From assembly GCA_035063885.1 (NCBI GenBank), contig JAPSFM010000007.1:37964-101963 (forward strand): 64,000 nucleotides of DNA, written 5' to 3'. The translations under genes were made by a program, and so were the position numbers. Position 1 is the stretch's first letter; each line of letters opens with the position of its first letter. This stretch comes from CAADGY01 sp900696665 (GTDB taxonomy: Bacteria > Acidobacteriota > Terriglobia > Bryobacterales > Bryobacteraceae). Below are positions 50,926-58,858 of this stretch, in pieces. The notes beneath the pieces are model-generated. The model did no database searches, was not told where the DNA came from, and saw only the letters and a list, made by a program, of their open reading frames with translations.

Positions 50926-52758
50926 GTGGGAAGAGCCACTCTGATTTGGGCACTTGCCGCGGCCAGTCTCGCATCCGTCCAGAGCCAATCGACGGACCCG
51001 CCGTTCGAGCGCGTTCTGATTGGCGCCGGCGGGCAGCCCGCCACTCTTTGGCCGGCCGCGCGTGGCACGCGGTATGCGGTAAGCTCCATGCGCATGCAAG
51101 CGACGATGGCCGCGGAACATATCCTGCGGCAGGGTGGGAACGCTTTCGATGCTGCGGTCGCTGGACAAGCCGTACTCGGCTTCGTACTCGAGGGCTCAAA
51201 CGGCATCGGCGGTGATGCCACGCTGCTGGTGTACGACGCCAAAGAGAAGAAGGTCTGGTCTCTTAACGCGGAGGGAACCGCACCGAAGCTCGCCACCATC
51301 GACTGGTATCGCCAGCATCATGACGGCAAACTCCCCGTGGACGATTCTTTACTCGCAGGCACCGTACCGGGTGTGATCGACGCCTGGTATATCCTGCTGT
51401 CGCGCTGGGGTACGAAGTCCTTCGGTGAGGTGCTTGCGCCAGCCATCGACCTGGCTGAACGCGGATACCCGATTCCGGGCTCACGCCGCGCCTATCGTGC
51501 GGGTCACGCGCTGCGGAAATACCCGACTACCGTGAGACTGCTCGGTACCGATCGCGACTGGAAAGAGGGAGAGATTTACCGGAATACCGATCTCGCACGC
51601 ACCTTGAGACGCCTGGTGGAGGCCGAACGGCAGGCGGCTGGCGGAGGGCGCAAAGCAGGTTTGCGCGCCGCGCGAGACCGTTTCTATAAAGGCGATATCG
51701 CGCGAGAGATTGCCGCGTTTTCACAAGAGAAGGGGGGACTGTTCCGGTACGAGGATTTCGCCTCTTACAGCGCGAAAGTGGAAGAGCCCGTTTCCATCGA
51801 ATACCGTGGTTACGCGGTGTTTAAGAACCCCTCTGCCACGCAGGGCCCGGCCGAGTTGTTCGCCTTGAATATTCTGGAAGGCTACGACCTGAAAGCGATG
51901 GGCCATAACAGCGCCGATTACATCCACACTTCCATTGAAGCGATGAAACTGGCGATGGCCGATCGCGACACCTACCTCGGCGACATGGATTTCATACAGA
52001 TTCCCTACAAGGCGCTGCTGTCCAAACGCTATGCCGGGGAGCGCCGCAAGCTGATCGAAAAAGATAAAGCCTCTCTGGAGTTCCGTCCCGGTGACGCCGG
52101 GCTCTACATGCCGGACGGCAAGTCCATCCAGAGGCCGCGCGATTTGACCCTCCGCGGCGACGGTGACCACGAAGGGGACACCAGCTACATTGCCGTTGTG
52201 GACGACGAGCGCAATGCCGTCAGTTTCACGCCGAGCCTGCACAGCGGCTACGGAACCAAAGTGGCGATCGGCAACCTGGGTTTTTTTCTAAACTGCCGCG
52301 GCGACTACTTCTCCCTGGTGCCGGGACACGCGAATGCGCTCGAGCCGGGCAAGAGGCCGCGCAGTACATTGCAGAGCACCATGGTCTTAAAAGACGGCAA
52401 GTTGTTCTTACTGGCGGGCAGCCCCGGTGGCGATGACCAGTGCGCCCGGACCATGCAGACGTTTCTCAATATCGTGGAATTCGGCATGAACCCACAACGT
52501 GCGATTGAGGCGCCGCGCTGGTCTACGCGCGCCTTTCCGAGTTCTCCTTTTCCGCACACCATGCGCCCCGGGGATGCGATTGTAGAGAGCCGGATCCAGC
52601 AGACGGTAAGAGCGGAGTTGGTGAAGCGTGGACACAGACTGTTCGTCCAGAGGCCCTTCGCCATCGGATCGAACGCGGCGATTCTGGTGGATTGGGAGAG
52701 CGGTGTGCTCAGCGCGGGCGCGGACCCCCGCGCGCAGGCCGCCGCCCTGGCATGGTGA
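50926..52758 (+). CDS. ggt: Gamma-glutamyltransferase
   Basis: A 610-residue Ntn-hydrolase predicted to cleave glutathione or other gamma-glutamyl bonds in the periplasm. The start is the GTG at 50926, set by a perfect TAGGAGGT sequence. It has a signal peptide (IWALAAASLASVQS). The large subunit has GGNAFDAAVAGQAVLGFVLE and GIGGDATLLVYD. The self-cleavage site is the Thr in EGDTSYIAVVD near residue 422, which becomes the nucleophile. The small subunit has a PRSTLQSTMVLKDGKL segment and GGDDQCARTMQ. The spacing suggests an operon with the acyltransferase upstream. Confidence 0.93.
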   Translation: MGRATLIWALAAASLASVQSQSTDPPFERVLIGAGGQPATLWPAARGTRYAVSSMRMQATMAAEHILRQGGNAFDAAVAGQAVLGFVLEGSNGIGGDATLLVYDAKEKKVWSLNAEGTAPKLATIDWYRQHHDGKLPVDDSLLAGTVPGVIDAWYILLSRWGTKSFGEVLAPAIDLAERGYPIPGSRRAYRAGHALRKYPTTVRLLGTDRDWKEGEIYRNTDLARTLRRLVEAERQAAGGGRKAGLRAARDRFYKGDIAREIAAFSQEKGGLFRYEDFASYSAKVEEPVSIEYRGYAVFKNPSATQGPAELFALNILEGYDLKAMGHNSADYIHTSIEAMKLAMADRDTYLGDMDFIQIPYKALLSKRYAGERRKLIEKDKASLEFRPGDAGLYMPDGKSIQRPRDLTLRGDGDHEGDTSYIAVVDDERNAVSFTPSLHSGYGTKVAIGNLGFFLNCRGDYFSLVPGHANALEPGKRPRSTLQSTMVLKDGKLFLLAGSPGGDDQCARTMQTFLNIVEFGMNPQRAIEAPRWSTRAFPSSPFPHTMRPGDAIVESRIQQTVRAELVKRGHRLFVQRPFAIGSNAAILVDWESGVLSAGADPRAQAAALAW

Positions 52759-52795
52759 GGCACGCGGCACACCAAACGCGATATAGTTTATCGAA

Positions 52796-54079
52796 ATGCT
52801 GGGACGTGTCGATTTATCCAAAGACCTGATCATTCGCTGGGACAATCCGGAACCCGCGCATGTTGACCTTCTGAAAAAAGCGCGTGTGGCGGCGGTCCTT
52901 TGTTCTGACGGCAACCAGGTATTCTTCGATGCCTGTTCGAGTGCGGGCATTCAGACGATCCAGGCATCCGAGCTAAAGTTTGTGGGTCTCGATAAACTGG
53001 CCGGCACGGGATCCGATAAGAACGTGGTGCTGACCACTGGACTCTGGCCGGGCATTCGCAGGCCCCCCACGGTCGAAGGCCGCGGGGATGAGACGGCCAG
53101 TGCGAGCAGGGAGCCTTGGGTGGATTCCAACGGCTACCTGGCCGGTTATCTGCGGGCCTTGTATCCGCAGCGCGCGCCGGTGCTCGGCTATCTGCCCGAA
53201 GGGCTTGACGGCCGTGTGATTCCATTCGATTCGCTGGAACTCGCGTTGGTTGAATCGTGGACTGCCGGCGGAAACTATCTGCTTGCCGTCGAGCCGAATT
53301 ACCGGCAAGCGCTGCTGTCGGGAGATCCCAAGGCGATGTTGGCGTGGGAGAGCCTCGGACGAACGGCGCACTGGCTGCGCGAGCACATCGCCCTATTCCG
53401 TCAACCTGTCATCCCCATCGTGACGGCTCTGGTGGAGCCGGGAGCGGCCACGGCGGAAATCGCCAATCTGCTATACCGCCGCAACGTTTCCCCTTTTCTC
53501 GCGCCCGCTTCCGATCCTCCGGCGCCGGACGCCCGTGTAACACTGGCAGTGGTCGCCGTTAACTTGCGTCCGCCACCGCCAGAGATAGCCGGCCGGATTC
53601 TTAGCCATGCGGAAGCCGGAAGTACGGTTATTACCGCTGGCCTGCCCTCGCGGGCGTGGTGGCAGCGCGCGGAACTGAAGCCGGTGCGCAACGAGCCCGA
53701 CCGGGATTTCTATGATTTCGGCAAAGGGCAGGTGGTAGCCTATAAAAGGCCCATTGTGGACCCGAGCGAATTCGCCCTCGATGTGATCGACATCATCACT
53801 CACAAACAGAGGGCGGTGCGGCTATGGAATGGGCCGTCTGTAATCGCCCTGGCAACTGCATCCCCGCGGAAGGGCGAACGGTTGTTGCCACTCGTCAATT
53901 ACGGCGCTCCCATTGACATGGAACTGCAGGCGCGTGTGCAAGGCCATTTTTCGAAAGCTCAGTTGCTGCGCCCCGACGCGCCGCCGTTAACTCTTCCGGT
54001 AGCGAAGAGAGGAAGCACAACGGAAGTATTCGTGCCTGAATTGAAAAGAGCCGGGGTGGTTGTGTTCAGCGGCGGCTGA
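52796..54079 (+). CDS. Conserved unknown protein, possibly degenerate GH-like
   Basis: A 427-residue protein without a signal peptide. The first 200 residues read like part of an alpha/beta barrel (LLKKARVAAVLCSDGNQVFF, NVVLTTGLWPGIR, LGRTAHWLREHIALFRQP). The middle looks like a Rossmann or GATase-like segment (EIAGRILSHAEAGSTVITAG). The last 60 residues form a beta-sandwich ending LPVAKRGSTTEVFVPELKRA, similar to C-termini of secreted glycoside hydrolases. No acid/base pair stands out. It lies 37 bp after ggt on the same strand. I cannot assign a function. Confidence 0.65.
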   Translation: MLGRVDLSKDLIIRWDNPEPAHVDLLKKARVAAVLCSDGNQVFFDACSSAGIQTIQASELKFVGLDKLAGTGSDKNVVLTTGLWPGIRRPPTVEGRGDETASASREPWVDSNGYLAGYLRALYPQRAPVLGYLPEGLDGRVIPFDSLELALVESWTAGGNYLLAVEPNYRQALLSGDPKAMLAWESLGRTAHWLREHIALFRQPVIPIVTALVEPGAATAEIANLLYRRNVSPFLAPASDPPAPDARVTLAVVAVNLRPPPPEIAGRILSHAEAGSTVITAGLPSRAWWQRAELKPVRNEPDRDFYDFGKGQVVAYKRPIVDPSEFALDVIDIITHKQRAVRLWNGPSVIALATASPRKGERLLPLVNYGAPIDMELQARVQGHFSKAQLLRPDAPPLTLPVAKRGSTTEVFVPELKRAGVVVFSGG

Positions 54080-54133
54080 TTTTCGATTACACTGGATAAA
54101 AATCATGTAGTTGACCGGAGATGGAGGGCAAGG

Positions 54134-55411
54134 ATGTTGAATCGCCGTGATTTTATCCGAGCAGGTGCAATAGCGACTGCCGGAGCAGCCGCCGGGCTGG
54201 ACGGCTTGGGAGCGCCTGCACGCATGCCGCAGTCGCACTTCGGACTTCATCCGTTTATTGAGCGGAATCCCAAAGCTGTATTCATTCGCCGCACAAAAGT
54301 TCCCCATAAAATGCACGAGGAATCAAAACTCCGTGAAGGGCTGACCCTGGCGCGCGAGATTTTTGTTCCCATGCAGCAACCGGGCATTCCTGTCAGCCAT
54401 CGCATCGTGCTGAAGCCGAACGTCTGTAGCGTGCGCAGCAGAAACCGGCCTCACGTGGAGAACTGGGGAACCGGCACCGATCCCCAGTTTTACGAGGGAA
54501 TGGTCATGGGCCTCAAGGAACTGGGGCTCACGAAGTTTCACTTCGTGGAGGCGAACAATTTCCCCGCCTGGAACTTCCGCGGTTTTGTCGACATCAACGA
54601 GCGGCTGGGTATCGAGATGAACGAACCGGAGCGGCGCGTGCGAAATTTCCGTGATGGCTACGAGATGACCTGGAGCAAAGTGCCCGACGGCGTTGTCTAT
54701 ACGAGCATCCCGCATTACGCCCCGGTGAACGAGCCGGATACCTGGTTGCTGAATATCGCCAAGTGGAAAGCGCACGGCATGTGCCTGACGCAATCGGTGA
54801 AGAACGAGCAGGGCTTGGTTGTGCTTCCCTACGTGCGGTTTTGCCCCGGCTGGAAAATGGTGACCGGTGTGCCGGATTTCATGAAGCCCAATATTCATCC
54901 GCGTGTCGAGCCAGTCATCAACAAGCTATTCGAGAGCCATAAGCGCATGAACTACGCGCGTTATGACAGCACCGCGACGCTGAGCCCCATGCACCAGGAG
55001 ATTTGGGCACACAAGACGTGCGACAACCAGAGCGTATTAAAGACCGGGCTCGCGATGATCGAGGGCATCTACGGGCGAGATGGAAACGGCTTCGGAATCG
55101 GCAACGACTATCTGACGAATCTGGTGATGTTCAGCAAGGACAAGTTCCGCCTGGACGTCATCGGTCTCTACCTGGGCGGTCACGAGCCCGGCAACATCAA
55201 TCTCTACCGCATCGCCAAAGAACGCGGCCTCAGCGATACGTTCAATCCCTGGGAGATTCCCATCTACGAATGGATTGATGGCGAGGCCGTTCCGCGAAAG
55301 CTCACGGATTTCGAGAGAACGCCGCTGAAGACGTATTACTTACAGAAAAAGGGTGAGCCGGAGTATCACCTGGTAAACGAGCCGTTCGACTACGACCGGT
55401 ATAAGGTGTAA
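54134..55411 (+). CDS. Tat-exported DUF362-like protein
   Basis: A 425-residue protein with a Tat signal (LNRRDFIRAGAIATAGAAAG) and a GGAGG-like ribosome site upstream. DUF362-type features are HRIVLKPNVCSVRSRNRPHV near residue 93, WLLNIAKWKAHGMCLTQSVK in the middle, and NQSVLKTGLAMIEGIYGRDG followed by YLTNLVMFSKDKFRLDVIG. It has few cysteines and no ferredoxin motif. The role is unknown; relatives in planctomycetes and acidobacteria occur near sugar oxidoreductases. It ends 10 bp from the convergent SMP-30 gene. Confidence 0.82.
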   Translation: MLNRRDFIRAGAIATAGAAAGLDGLGAPARMPQSHFGLHPFIERNPKAVFIRRTKVPHKMHEESKLREGLTLAREIFVPMQQPGIPVSHRIVLKPNVCSVRSRNRPHVENWGTGTDPQFYEGMVMGLKELGLTKFHFVEANNFPAWNFRGFVDINERLGIEMNEPERRVRNFRDGYEMTWSKVPDGVVYTSIPHYAPVNEPDTWLLNIAKWKAHGMCLTQSVKNEQGLVVLPYVRFCPGWKMVTGVPDFMKPNIHPRVEPVINKLFESHKRMNYARYDSTATLSPMHQEIWAHKTCDNQSVLKTGLAMIEGIYGRDGNGFGIGNDYLTNLVMFSKDKFRLDVIGLYLGGHEPGNINLYRIAKERGLSDTFNPWEIPIYEWIDGEAVPRKLTDFERTPLKTYYLQKKGEPEYHLVNEPFDYDRYKV

Positions 55412-55420
55412 TGCAAGGCC

Positions 55421-56191
55421 TTAATACGTGCGTGTTCCCGGCACCTTCGTGCGAATAAAATAAACCGATGTCCGGGCAGTAATATACAGCCCGCGAAAGC
55501 CGCCGCCCCAATTGCAGTTACTAGGCTGTTCCGGTGTGCTCACGATACCCAGGCGAGTGCCGGATGGATCGAAGACCCACAGGCCGCCTTCCGACGCAAC
55601 CCACACGTTACCCGCCTCGTCCGTCTTGAGTCCGTCACCGCGGCACTCGGCAAAAACACGTCCTTTACCGAGGTCGCCGCCGGGCGCAATGTCATAGACG
55701 CGCAGCACGCGTTGCCTGGAATCCGCCACGTAGAGTTTCTGCTGGGTTGGGCTCAACGCCACGCCGTTCGGCCCAGTGCAATCCTCGGCGGCGACCCGTG
55801 CTTTTCCATCACGCTGGATCTGATAAATGCGGGATTTCGCCGGATCGGTGAAGTAGATACTGCCGTCGATGGCGTAAACCAGGTCGTTTGCCCGTTCGAT
55901 ACCCCCGGATGCGAGCACGGTAACGCTGCCGTCTTTTTCAGTGCGGGTCACCTTTCCCATCTCGCATACCAGCAGGCGTCCCTGGTGATCGAATGTAAGT
56001 CCGTTGGCGCCATTACTGTTCTCGCGGAAGGTGGTAAGCTCACCTTCTTCCCATTTCAGAATCCGGTTGTTCGGAATATCGGTAAACAGCAGGTACCCCC
56101 TGCGGCTAAACACCGGCCCTTCCGTGAACCGGAACCCCGTTGCGACACGCACCGGCTGCGCTTTCGGATCTATCAGGTTGTCGATCGCCAT
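55421..56191 (-). CDS. SMP-30/gluconolactonase-family protein
   Basis: A 256-residue six-bladed beta-propeller of the SMP-30/gluconolactonase/LRE-like group. Typical repeats are FTEGPVFSRRGYLLFTDIPN near residue 22 (metal-binding Glu in TEGP), NSNGANGLTFDHQGRLLVCE, ANDLVYAIDGSIYFTDP, GPNGVALSPTQQKLYVADS, and GDGLKTDEAGNVWVASEGG. It has no signal peptide, so it is likely a cytoplasmic sugar-lactone hydrolase. The ATG directly abuts the stop of the gene upstream. A single C-terminal residue run after YFIRTK appears slightly variant but complete. Confidence 0.92.
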   Translation of the reverse strand: MAIDNLIDPKAQPVRVATGFRFTEGPVFSRRGYLLFTDIPNNRILKWEEGELTTFRENSNGANGLTFDHQGRLLVCEMGKVTRTEKDGSVTVLASGGIERANDLVYAIDGSIYFTDPAKSRIYQIQRDGKARVAAEDCTGPNGVALSPTQQKLYVADSRQRVLRVYDIAPGGDLGKGRVFAECRGDGLKTDEAGNVWVASEGGLWVFDPSGTRLGIVSTPEQPSNCNWGGGFRGLYITARTSVYFIRTKVPGTRTY

Positions 56192-57394
56192 TTACGAACC
56201 TACTCCATGAGCAAAGTAAGACTGCCGGGACGCCTTATAAGCAATGGACAGCTCGGGCGTCTCTATCTTTTTATGGCCCTGATAGGCGGATTCCATCAGG
56301 GCCGCCAGCGCACCGGTGGTAAGCAGTGTCCGCTCGGCCGGAATAAGCCGCTCGCCCGTTTCAAACATACGGGAGATAGCGTGTACAAGCGGGCTGAAGT
56401 TATTCGAATTTTCGATCGGAATGTAACAGAGCGTCGCATCCGGCTCAGGCCGGTTCTTGAGCTTGACTGCGACAAGATACTCGCTCACCAGCCCTGGAAG
56501 CATGATCACGCCCGCTCGAAACCCATCCCGGTACTCCAACAGGCACAAAACCGGATTCTTCACGTCCTCGGGCCGCCCGGGCTTCACTTTGAGACCGCGC
56601 TTCAGTGCGGCATACATTAACTGCTTTGACCACGCCCCCTCTTCCGCCGCTTTCCAGACCGCGTCTCCGGCGAGATGCTGAACGGCGCGCACGCCCACTT
56701 CACCTCCCTGCCGGCGTTCCACGAACGCCTGGAGCGCTTCGAGATTGTGAAAGATGCCACCGTCACCAACCCAACCGGACCCGACCGAAAGCGCGGTCTC
56801 CATAGGCGAGCCCAGCGATGGGTCCAACTCCGGACGGCGGAATGTCACGGAGACCGATGAGCCAGCCATCAGCGGAAATTTCCATTCGCGGGACCAGTCG
56901 TACATCTGCCGGGCTTCTTTCCAATCGTAGGAGAGATGCTTGTCGACAAAGACAGGGCAACTGCGGCTGGATTCACGAAATACCTTCACCACCTGTTCGA
57001 AAAATTCAAAGCGTGGATAGAGCTGTTGGTTCTTCTCATTGTGCGGATAGTTTCCGTGCTCCGCGATCAGCAGCACCCCATCGACGGCAAGTTTGCCGGT
57101 GCCCAACATGAGGGCTTCCCGTATCGAAGGCTTCACAGGGAAGCCGTACGCGGACGCGAGCCGGCGCCCGATATCGGCCGGATGCACCTGGTCCATATAG
57201 AGCGACACGATCGGATGCGGAGGCTCATAGTACTTTTCGCCGATCCAATATCCTTCGAGAAAGCGCGTAATGAAATTATCCGAATGCGAGCGGACATGAT
57301 AGGTCGTGGAGAGCGCAGCGATTTTCTTCCGCGAGGCTCCCTGTACCGGTGCTGCCGCGGCAAGGGCCGTTCCCAAGAATTCGCGGCGCCTCAC
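56192..57394 (-). CDS. Tat-exported unknown protein, possibly remote Gfo/Idh-like
   Basis: A 400-residue protein with a Tat signal (MRRREFLGTALAAAAPVQG) and a GTG start that overlaps the M19 dipeptidase stop by 4 bp. It has no GxGxxG motif. Its layout still echoes Gfo/Idh proteins: KLAVDGVLLIAEHGNYPHNE sits where DGVxIATPxxxH is expected, VFVDKHLSYDWKEARQM where the EKP helix is expected, and GDGGIFHNLEALQAFVE near GVHxID. The cofactor site seems lost, so it may be a non-catalytic relative. It is sandwiched between a dipeptidase and a lactonase gene in one operon. Confidence 0.72.
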   Translation of the reverse strand: MRRREFLGTALAAAAPVQGASRKKIAALSTTYHVRSHSDNFITRFLEGYWIGEKYYEPPHPIVSLYMDQVHPADIGRRLASAYGFPVKPSIREALMLGTGKLAVDGVLLIAEHGNYPHNEKNQQLYPRFEFFEQVVKVFRESSRSCPVFVDKHLSYDWKEARQMYDWSREWKFPLMAGSSVSVTFRRPELDPSLGSPMETALSVGSGWVGDGGIFHNLEALQAFVERRQGGEVGVRAVQHLAGDAVWKAAEEGAWSKQLMYAALKRGLKVKPGRPEDVKNPVLCLLEYRDGFRAGVIMLPGLVSEYLVAVKLKNRPEPDATLCYIPIENSNNFSPLVHAISRMFETGERLIPAERTLLTTGALAALMESAYQGHKKIETPELSIAYKASRQSYFAHGVGS

Positions 57395-58566
57395 TTCGCT
57401 GCCCCCTCTTCATTCGCCCGCATCACGCGAAGCAGGTTTTCACCCATGATTTTCCGAATGTCATTATCTGAATAACCCATTTCGAGAAGCCCCTTCACTA
57501 AAATCGGGTACTTTGAAACGTCTTCCAGGCCGCGCGGGACCATGCCCGAAATGCCGTCGAAATCGGACCCCAGTCCGACGTGATCCACACCCGCCACCTT
57601 TGCGACATGATCGATGTGCCGGAGCAACTGCTTGACGTCCACCGGCGGCATCAGTTTGTAATAGCGCTGAAGAACCGCCCGCACCAATTCCCAACGCTTC
57701 GGGTTGGAAGCGTGCAATGCCAGCGCTTCCTTGACTTCGCGTACCCGCTCCGGACGGTTGCCGATGTAGACATCGTAGGCGCGCTTATCCAGGTACCCTG
57801 CATGGAAATTGATGCACACGACGCCTCCCCGCCGGGCAATGGCGCGAATGATATCGTCGCTCATGTTCCGTGAAATGCCGCACAGCGCTTTCACCGAGGA
57901 ATGAGACGCAATAACAGGTGAGCGGCCGGCCTCGAGCGCGTCCAGCACAGCCTCATCCGAGATGTGCGAAACGTCCACCATCATTCCAAGACGGTTCATC
58001 TCGCGCACGACATCGCGGCCAAACGCCGACAGCCCGTTATGAACGGGAACGTCCGTGGCGGCGTCGGCCCAGTTGTTGGTCTTGAAATGGGCGAGCGTCA
58101 TGTAACGAACGCCCAACCGGTGATAGAGGCGCAGCAAAGGCAAACTGTCCAGGATGAGGTGCCCGCCCTCCAGGCTCACCATCACCGCGATTTTGCCCTC
58201 TTTCCGAATGCGGACAATATCGCCGGCGGTGTAAGCGACCTCAACATCGGCGGCATTACGGCGCGCCTCTTCGTGAAACGCGTCGATGCATTGGAGCGCG
58301 CGCGGCAGCCAGAGCTGCTGTGGATACTCCTGCGGCTCCACGTAGACTCCGAACAGGATCGCGCCCACGTGCCCGCGCTTCATCCGCGGAATATCGGTTT
58401 CGTAATAGGAGTGTTCTTCAGCCCACCGGTAACCTTCGTCGACGGTGTATCTCGGCGTGTCGACGTGGGCGTCAAAGATCAGGATGTCGCGCATGAGCTG
58501 CTCAAACCGCTCCTGCAGATTACCGGCTTGCAGCAATAGCAGCCCTAGAACGAAAGACAACGGCAT
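57391..58566 (-). CDS. Membrane dipeptidase (peptidase M19)
   Basis: Renal-dipeptidase-type zinc enzyme of about 391 residues. The preferred start is the ATG at 58566 (MPLSFVLGLLLLQAG), which opens a signal peptide. The metal motif FDAHVDTP (HxD) lies near residue 30. MVSLEGGHLIL near residue 128 contains the bridging Glu, and VSHISDEAVLDAL and IASHSSVKALCGISRNM carry the two later His ligands. DHVGLGSDFDGISG near residue 330 is the C-terminal signature. It hydrolyses dipeptides, often with D-residues. It heads a three-gene operon. Confidence 0.93.
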   Translation of the reverse strand: MPLSFVLGLLLLQAGNLQERFEQLMRDILIFDAHVDTPRYTVDEGYRWAEEHSYYETDIPRMKRGHVGAILFGVYVEPQEYPQQLWLPRALQCIDAFHEEARRNAADVEVAYTAGDIVRIRKEGKIAVMVSLEGGHLILDSLPLLRLYHRLGVRYMTLAHFKTNNWADAATDVPVHNGLSAFGRDVVREMNRLGMMVDVSHISDEAVLDALEAGRSPVIASHSSVKALCGISRNMSDDIIRAIARRGGVVCINFHAGYLDKRAYDVYIGNRPERVREVKEALALHASNPKRWELVRAVLQRYYKLMPPVDVKQLLRHIDHVAKVAGVDHVGLGSDFDGISGMVPRGLEDVSKYPILVKGLLEMGYSDNDIRKIMGENLLRVMRANEEGAAK

Positions 58567-58858
58567 GCAGGGGATTATACATCGGCGGACAGAAGCTGCT
58601 CTGCCTGCCAGCATCCGGACCATGCCGGGTGCTTGTATGCCTGGCGCACGCCGGGCAGATGAGTCACCATGAAATTTCAGACGTGGTGGGCGCGCGGACT
58701 GTTTTCAATCAGGCGGTGCTGCTCGCTCCGGGAATTTCCGTTGGCATCGGCGCCATTTCGAATCTGCCCGGCGGTATTCTCCTAAGGCGGTTCCGCGCTT
58801 ATGTGCTACCATTGCTGCCCGTAGCCGGAGTTCTGTACGTCTGGGCAAGGGAATAACT
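58567..58858 (+). other. Intergenic region with a doubtful small ORF
   Basis: A 292-bp gap between the divergent M19 dipeptidase and esterase genes. A plus-strand frame from 58659 to 58856 could encode about 65 residues, ending in a membrane-like helix (RAYVLPLLPVAGVLYVWARE), and its stop lies two bases before the esterase ATG. An overlapping frame beginning MKFQTWWARGLFSIR at 58671 also looks plausible but stops early, so a frameshifted remnant is possible. No Shine-Dalgarno supports either. The region should also hold the two divergent promoters. Confidence 0.3.

Noticed and set aside
55712..56620. 302-codon plus-strand frame
   Set aside because: Antisense to the SMP-30 gene and the Tat-exported unknown, both well supported.
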